NCBI GenBank assembly: GCA_000827495.1
Contig: KN817615.1
Location: forward strand, 69,188 to 133,187
From: Hypholoma sublateritium FD-334 SS-4
Taxonomy: Eukaryota > Basidiomycota > Agaricomycetes > Agaricales > Strophariaceae
Length of the DNA: 64,000 nt
Direction: 5' to 3'
The position numbers and the translations under genes are program-made. Of this stretch, positions 58,010 to 64,000 are shown piece after piece; within the stretch, counting starts at the first letter, position 1; each line of letters starts with the position of its first letter. A model generated the notes under the pieces. That model did no database searches. It was not told the DNA's origin and worked only from the letters and a program-made list of their open reading frames with translations.

Positions 58010-58506
58010 TTACATTCTTCTCACCCTGTGTGCAAGGGGAATGTGGAGCCTCTTTTGCGATTCCCGGAGACTTTCCAGCAATTTACGACGAGCGTGAAGT
58101 TCCTCGCGTAGCTTGGGATCATCTGGATTAAGGATTTGCCTTGGAAGCCTTTGCACCTCGGCCAGTTGCACTTCGACGAGGTCTTGCAAGTTGTATTTTA
58201 GAGCTTTTCCGACGTCTGTTTCTGGAATGAATTTCTTCAAATTGACCAGTTTATCCTGTAACTTGAGCACCATCTCGTCCTCGAGGGATGTACCTTCAGC
58301 TTGTGGGTCCATTCTTCCCAGCAAAGCATTGACCACTCCGAAGTTTCGCCCTCCTGGATGCGATGTATGTTTAGCCGAAGATAGACGATGCATGTCCATC
58401 TGCTTAGGCAAGCAGTCAGATAGGACATTGGCGTCGTAAAGAAACTGTCATAGGACCCACAAAATATTCTAAAAGGTCTACATCGTAGTGATCGTGTCGT
58501 GAGCAT
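58010..58506 (-). CDS. small conserved-looking helical protein, 5' exon uncertain
   Basis: The main exon reads FLYDANVLSDCLPKQMDMHRLSSAKHTSHPGGRNFGVVNALLGRM, then a heptad-rich helical stretch, EDEMVLKLQDKLVNLKKFIPETDVGKALKYNLQDLVEVQLAEVQRLP, ending LHIPLAHRVRRM. An acceptor-like CTATGACAG directly precedes FLYDAN at about 58450, so the start lies in a small upstream exon that was not fixed. No family was recognised. The coiled-coil character suggests a subunit of a larger complex. It lies on the same strand as eIF3a, 300 bases downstream. Confidence 0.5.
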
Positions 58507-58811
58507 CTATGTCAGTGAGTACTCCCGCACAAGATTTCATGTTAGCTAGTAGCGTCCGTTATCAAAATGAGTCAAGGGTACCCCACTCGACGTGCTCATC
58601 CCCACTCAAAAAATTACCACGAGCATCGTGGGCGCGGAAATAGAACGAATGAGGGACAGTAGAGTGAAGAGAGGGAAAAACATGGCACCTATTAGTATTA
58701 ATACTAATCCGCGTGGCATAAAGGTATAAATACAGACGCAAAGGATGCAAGTAAAAGTAGTGGGATTGCAAATGAACAAAGCGACGAAAAAGCAAGCAAG
58801 AGAGGAAACAC
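58507..58811. other. gap between eIF3a and the small helical gene
   Basis: Carries the eIF3a 3' UTR and the start region of the downstream gene. No further feature was seen. Confidence 0.35.
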
Positions 58812-61800
58812 CTAAGCGCGGCCACGGGTGGGTCGCCAGACGCCGCGAGTGGGGGCGGCACCGCCGCGAGCGACGGTCTGGAAGCCATCGTCCTCCTTCT
58901 TGGGTTCCTCCCTGAGCGGCGCAGGTGAGCTGGGGCGCGGCGATGCAGTTCCGGAAGCGACAGCGGGCGCGCCACCTTTAGCGGCGGCTTCCTTGGCGGC
59001 GGCCTTGGCGCGCCATCCTCCTCCAGCAGCAACCGCGGGGGCACCGGGGCGAACGAACTTGGGCACAGGTGCTGGGCTCTCGGAACGCACGGGCGGGGTA
59101 CCGGCGCCAGCACGGATGGGAGGCGCAGGCGAATTACGACGCCACTCACTGGGCTCTTCTTTGACGGCGGCGCGGACGGCGGCGGGAACTGCGACAAGAG
59201 GCTTGCGGGATGCGGCGAGCTTCTCCGCTGCACGGGCCTGTCTACGCCCCTCGGCTTCCTCCTCGCGCTGGGCTTGGAGGCGGGCCTTTTCGAGCGCTTC
59301 CTGACGTTCCTTCTCGCGGGCTTCGCGGCGTGCAGCGGCCTCCGCCTCCTCCTTGCGCTTGACCTCGGCCTCGGCAGCAGCAGCCGCCTCCTGCTCGGCG
59401 CGAATACGTTCTTCTTCCGCCTCGCGCTCTGAAAAGAAAGAAAGCGAACCAGAACATTAGCAAATGGAATATGCCCTAGATCATACCGGTACACACCTGC
59501 TTCTAGCCGGGCCTCCTCCGCCTCTCTTTGGCGGTGCGCTTCCTCTTCCTTCTCCAACCGGATGCGTTCCTCCTCGCGCTGCTTGAGTACTGCTTTGAGG
59601 CGCTTCGCCTTCTCCTCCTGGATTTTCCTTGCGGCGGCCTCCTGCTTTTTGGCGAACTCGATGCTCTTGCGCGCCATGATCTCCGCACGGCGTGCGTCGT
59701 AGTCGACCAGCATGCGACTGAGGCGCGCCTTGCTCTGCAGGTCCTCCTGGTGTGCCTCGCGCGCGGCACGGATGCGCGCCTTTTGGATCTCCTCGAAGGT
59801 CTCCCTGTCGGTCTTTTGCTGCACTTCGTAGTCCTGGTCGAGGAGAGGGCGCTCCTCCTTGCGGTACGAGCGCTCGATGTGATCAATGCGCTTCGAAACG
59901 ATGCGCAGACGCTCCTGCAGCTCCTTCTTGTCCTTCTCCAGCTGCGCAACCTGGATCGTGATGAGATTCTCCGTGTCGTACGTCTCCAATTTCTAGAAAA
60001 CAATCAGCAGAAAATTAGAGGAGCGTGTTAGTATACACACGTCGACGTCGTTCGGCTTGAGGATACCCTTGTCGACGAGGCTCTGTGCGTATTTCTTTGC
60101 TTCGTCGATGCGGATGGTCTCGATTTCCTTCTTCGTCCGCTCCTGCTCCTTGCGCTTCAGCTCCTCTTTCAAGCGCTTCGATTCCTCCTCCTTTTCGCGC
60201 CGTGAATGCTCCGCGCGGCGGCTGCTTTCCTCCTTCTCCTTGCGCGCGCTCAACTCACTCAACAGTTCGCGACGGCGCGCGACAAGTGCGCGGCGCAGCT
60301 GCAGGGCCTTGCGCTCCGCCTCGACGGCGTTGACGAGGCTCGTGAATTTTGCGGCTTGCTCCTCAGCCGTCGGCGCGGGACTCTGCTCCCCAAGCATGTT
60401 CAGCGACGCGTGGAGGCACAGCGAGACCTTGCTGAGGCGCGTACGGACGAGCTCGGCAGTTGACGGTTGGATGGATGCCTCCGCGGACAGCGTAGATGTC
60501 GACGCGGTGGACGTCGACGGCTGGTCGTCGCTGGACGTGAAGGGGTCATCGACAAAGGCGATGCTCCCGTCCTTGTGGTCGACGCGTACGGCGAGCTCGC
60601 CGCGGCGTGCGCAGCCCATGATGTACGCCTCGACCTGCTCGTCGTCGAAGGAGCCTTCGAGCTCTGCTTCCTTGAGAGGGGCGACAAGAGAAAGAAGGTT
60701 GCTGATTTTGATCGTCGTGTACACTTGCGACAGTTGCGACAAGAGGCGCGAGAGCAAGGCGCGCTGGAGGAGAACGAGGTAGGGCGAGTAGGCCTCATCG
60801 GTGGCCAGAACTTTGAGCAGGGGAGCGATGGAAGCGCAGAGGGTGAGGGGGTCGAACGTCACTTCAAGAACGTTGTACAGCGACTTGATCGTCTGCGGGG
60901 ATAGCTTGAGAACGTCACGTGAAAGGGCGTCCTTGAGCAGCCCGGAGCGGGTGGGCATGCGCGACAGGCCCAGCAGGGCGGTGAGCCGGGCGTTCTTTCC
61001 CTTCAGCTCATCCGGCTCCTCGGTATGGAGGCCAACGGGCACCGCAAGCGCGCTGACGAGGACTTGCGCCGCGAGCCGGCCGAGTTCTTCGTCGGATTTG
61101 CCGCCAATGGAGGTAACGACGGCGTAGTACCTGCTCCATGCGGCTGCGTGGTAGAGTGCGTTTCCACTCATCAAGAAGATTTTGGTCAGCTTTTCGTAAT
61201 AGTTTGCCATCATAGCCGGTCTCGGGGCCTTCTTCGCCATCGTGAGGAGATTGTGCACATCCTCGACCGACCGGAATGCCTCCTGCCAGAGCTCAAGCTC
61301 CACCGAGGTGTTGAGCTGGGCAAATCGTGTGTCGAGATGGTGCTGGAGGGTGTCGGGGTCGGAGAGGTTGATGGAATGCTGCTGATGCGAGTATTTCGCG
61401 ACGTTGGCCAGATGGAGGCGGAGGGTCTCGCAGAGCCTGCGGAATTCGACCTTGCGCTGATGCTTGAGGCAGAACTTGAACGCTTGTTGGGCAATTTGCT
61501 GATGACGATATAAATGGCAAGTAATCTGACACATACGACAGTACTCACCTGGTAAATCGTCTCCAAACGAGCGTTGTTTTTGAGGGTCTCGAGCGAAGTT
61601 CTGTAGCTCTCCCACAGGAACTTGAGCCAGGGGGTGACAAGTGCGCGATCCGTCCGGTCTTTGCTTTGGTCTCCACTGACGGCTCCGAGCAAGATGCTTT
61701 CGGGGGTCTCACTCGCCTCCAAATCATCGATATCGACGGCCGACTTGACGGCCGCCTTCTCCTGCGCCTCCAGCACCTTTGCGTCCGCGAGTTGGACGAA

Positions 61801-62076
61801 TTTTGTGATGACGGATTCGATGCTTTGCACGCTCGTATTTTGTGCGATGTTTTTGTACTGCATGAGACCCTCCTTCGCGGTGCGGCCCTTGCGCATGTCG
61901 ACGCACAGCTCGATGAAACGGTGCATGATGGGCTCCAGCGACGTCAACGGTGTCGACCTGAATCGTTTTGAAGAGAACATCTCTGTTAATGACTGCAGCG
62001 CTGCGTGCGTCTGGCCGACGGAAACGAGTCCTTCGGCTTGCTTCAGCACAGTCTCGGGTTTGGAAAAGGGCGCCAT
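58812..62076 (-). CDS. TIF32: eukaryotic translation initiation factor 3 subunit A
   Basis: The N terminus [34 protein letters not shown] and the segment [31 protein letters not shown] are the TPR-like and spectrin-like repeats of eIF3a. The PCI region follows ([39 protein letters not shown]). After that comes a very long charged helix of Glu/Arg/Lys repeats (ERERKLQEE-like sequence, about 59.3-60.3 kb). The C terminus is Pro/Ala-rich and ends [24 protein letters not shown], a typical fungal eIF3a ending. Introns lie near 61485-61550, 59995-60045 and 59430-59500. eIF3a is the scaffold of eIF3 on the 40S ribosomal subunit. The strong G/C third-position bias fits a highly expressed gene. Confidence 0.95.
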
Positions 62077-62911
62077 ATTGGACTATAAAGACGTTAGTGG
62101 TTGGAAATCGGATACAGATGGCTTTTATCACGTACAACGAGTAGGTAGTGGGACTCGCTGGTCGCCTAAGGGTTAAGATCTAGTCAACGGCGTCGACGAT
62201 GTAGACGATGAGGACGTGGTCTATACACAAAAAATTGGGTATACTTTAGGGCCGGTCACATTTGTCACCGTGACGGACTCATCGTGGCTCGGTTCCGACC
62301 ACGACTCGGAGAACATCGACGCCGACGCCGACACTGCCCTCACAGTAAACAAAACCATCTTTAATGAAATCCCCCATGAACTTTCGATAATCAGGCGCGT
62401 TTTGTCCGACTCTCCAAAAGAAATGAAGACCAACTTCTTGCCCACTTCGCACTTTCTTACAAAACTGCGTGATCGGGGCAACCCACATCTTTCAGCACCC
62501 TGTCTAACAGAAGCAGGAAGTCGCAGGGAAATGACGAGAACCGGGATTCTAAGCCCTTCGACGAACATGGATGCCCTGAGCTGCGTTTTGAGGCTAGCGC
62601 AGATGCGCTATGGGCACAGTGGCCAGCCTACTCGACTGAACCGACACGACTTTCCCTACCTCTTCCTGCAAATACTGGAAAACTTTTGAGGATGAGATTA
62701 GGGTTGGAACCAAGACAGGCAGGTGTTGCTATGCACATCGTCTATAAATGTCTATCTTGAGACCGTTCGTTAGTCAAAGATACAAATTTGGAGGGCCTTG
62801 GAGCTGCGACCCAGCCCAGCGCCTACTATACCACACAAGTCAGTTCTCCTCTTTCCTAGCTTTTGCAGCGAAGACGACCTGATCTTGACTTCATTAGCGC
62901 CAAATCAAAAT
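62077..62911. other. divergent intergenic region, eIF3a to F-box gene
   Basis: Contains both promoters. Overlapping open frames exist on both strands at 62216-62689; the minus frame 62279-62488 contains DFIKDGFVYCEGSVGVGVDV, which looks coding-like. No splice partners or family were found. Confidence 0.3.
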
Positions 62912-64000
62912 ATGCGCTTACTGCAATCTCTGAAGGCCATGGATCCTGAATTTAGGGCGGCCCAACGAGCTGTCATTGTCAAGCGCCAACTTGAAAACGA
63001 CGACTTGCCCATTTCCTCACTGCCGGACGACGTGCTAGAAATTATATTCTTAATGGCCACCCCTCTGCATCGAGGCCACGCCATTGTCTCCATCCATGCG
63101 CTTGACTACAGAGTCAAGCTGCAAACGGCGCTCGCGGTATCGCGGGTGTGCCGACGCTGGCGGCAAGTCGCCCTCGCGTGTACCCTCCTATGGGCCAACT
63201 GTCTACAATTTGATTCCGACAGTAGTGCCCGCTCCGCAAAACGTTTCAAAATTTTACTTTCGCGATCGGAACCCCGTCTGATATGCGCCAACGTTGGGGT
63301 CGCTAAGCTCTGCGATACAGCATGTCTCTCGCGGGTGCTGAGTTGCTCGTCAAGGATTCGCGTCCTCAAGATGCGCATTGACCACACTCAAATTCTAGAG
63401 TTCCTCGATCTGATTGGCGGGGGAAACATGCCGCTGCTGGAGTCTTTTTCTGTATGCTTCGACTACCGGTCCTGCACTAAACCACGGTACACCATTCCTG
63501 GAAGGGCCTTTTCGACATCTACACACTTGCGCAAGTTCACCTGTCAGGACTATGATTTCAACTTCGATTTTCCGCGCAGCATCGCGAAAAATATCACGGA
63601 CCTAGATATTGAAGTATCGAACACAAACCACTCACTCACCCAGTGGCTTCGCGCTTTGGCTGCGATGCCTGAGCTCGAACGCCTTGCGATCAATGAACTA
63701 ATTCGAAACGAAACCATCCCCGATTTGTTCCCGATTGTATGCCTCAATCATCTTACATCATTTACTATCAAGTCCAATGAATTAATTCACAGCGACGAAG
63801 AAAAGAATGTCGTGCTTCCTCTCTCCAAGCTGTTAGGCCTTCTATCCATGCCGAAATTACAGTCCTACAACCTACAATTCAGCGGCAGCACAGAGCTAGA
63901 GCTGGAGTTCTTTTCAGTCCTCAACCACTTCAAGACACACGTCAAGCCAATGGAGAATTCAAGTGTCACGCTGGAAGTGGAGTTGTCAGCCATCGCCATT
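62912..64000 (+). CDS. F-box protein with leucine-rich-repeat-like body (3' end outside window)
   Basis: An uninterrupted frame runs from the ATG at 62912 to the window end. The F-box is at residues 30-90: LPISSLPDDVLEIIFLMATP...ALAVSRVCRRWRQVALACTLLWANC, with the usual Leu-Pro start and the Val-Cys-Arg-Arg-Trp segment. Downstream are irregular leucine-rich segments (LKMRIDHTQILEFLDLIG, LRKFTCQDYDFNF, LERLAINELI, LTSFTIKSNELI). This is the common Agaricomycete F-box-like design, a substrate adaptor of SCF ubiquitin ligases. The substrate is unknown. No intron has appeared within the first 1,089 bases. Confidence 0.85.
   Translation, partial: MRLLQSLKAMDPEFRAAQRAVIVKRQLENDDLPISSLPDDVLEIIFLMATPLHRGHAIVSIHALDYRVKLQTALAVSRVCRRWRQVALACTLLWANCLQFDSDSSARSAKRFKILLSRSEPRLICANVGVAKLCDTACLSRVLSCSSRIRVLKMRIDHTQILEFLDLIGGGNMPLLESFSVCFDYRSCTKPRYTIPGRAFSTSTHLRKFTCQDYDFNFDFPRSIAKNITDLDIEVSNTNHSLTQWLRALAAMPELERLAINELIRNETIPDLFPIVCLNHLTSFTIKSNELIHSDEEKNVVLPLSKLLGLLSMPKLQSYNLQFSGSTELELEFFSVLNHFKTHVKPMENSSVTLEVELSAIAI

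Noticed and set aside
58562..59989. 475-codon minus ORF through the eIF3a 3' half
   Set aside because: It follows the true eIF3a frame only until an intron at about 59.45 kb and then reads through it in the wrong frame.
60057..60782. 241-codon plus ORF
   Set aside because: It is the antisense shadow of the highly charged eIF3a helix, rich in Ser/Arg/Leu without a domain.
62216..62689. 157-codon plus ORF in the eIF3a/F-box promoter region
   Set aside because: Overlaps an equally open minus frame; no recognisable family and no intron support.
1..64000. tRNA, rRNA and CRISPR arrays
   Set aside because: No T-loop-like GGTTCRAAT with matching stems, no rRNA signatures and no spaced direct repeats were seen by eye.

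Overview
The window comes from a basidiomycete fungus, most likely an Agaricomycete. Nearly every gene is split by short GT..AG introns, mostly 45-65 nt, and the gene set is mushroom-like: a methanol/alcohol-oxidase-type GMC enzyme, a Clitocybe-type ricin-B lectin, F-box proteins, and a fungal Ndc10/GCR1-type Crypton. Gene models were rebuilt by hand from exon frames, splice sites and family resemblance. No database search was run. Single ambiguous bases (n) lie at 33229, 34640 and 46799.

Layout: the 3' part of xylulokinase (1-1977); beta-trefoil lectin (3161-3770); spliceosomal cyclophilin H (5485-6482); alcohol oxidase (6676-9957, minus); a divergent FAB1-type PI3P 5-kinase (11756-16856); a cyclin-box protein (17513-20284); a possible small basic protein (21468-21938); DIB1/DIM1 of the U5 snRNP (22406-23032); a prolyl-4-hydroxylase-like dioxygenase (23753-24565, minus); MDP-1 phosphatase (25224-26186); a CYSTM peptide (26606-27025). 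Next come four tandem paralogues of a secreted, probably GPI-anchored cysteine-pattern family (27711-33644, plus), MON2 (34134-40551), and a Gal80-like protein (41025-42314, minus). A mobile-element block follows (about 42.8-51.1 kb), then three more paralogues of the same family (51373-55914, all minus). The window closes with an SDR (56831-57917), an unknown small gene, eIF3a (58812-62076, minus) and an F-box protein that runs off the end.

The most notable region is 27.7-55.9 kb. Seven genes share the core C-x(3)-C-x(9)-C-x(4-15)-C-x-C-x(10)-C-x(2)-C, slightly varied in the first copy, and share two intron positions around the first two cysteines. One copy has a TGA in place of a core cysteine and another carries a long Asp-rich insert. 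Between the two arms lies a tyrosine-recombinase Crypton whose 3' end is interrupted by a 488-bp MITE with perfect 18-bp inverted ends and an 8-bp target duplication. The MITE supplies the present stop codon, and the original reading frame continues on its far side. A convergent unknown gene and a second MITE with 91-bp inverted repeats lie just beyond. The genes outside this block are mostly single-copy housekeeping genes with no evident common pathway, apart from two spliceosome components (cyclophilin H and DIB1).
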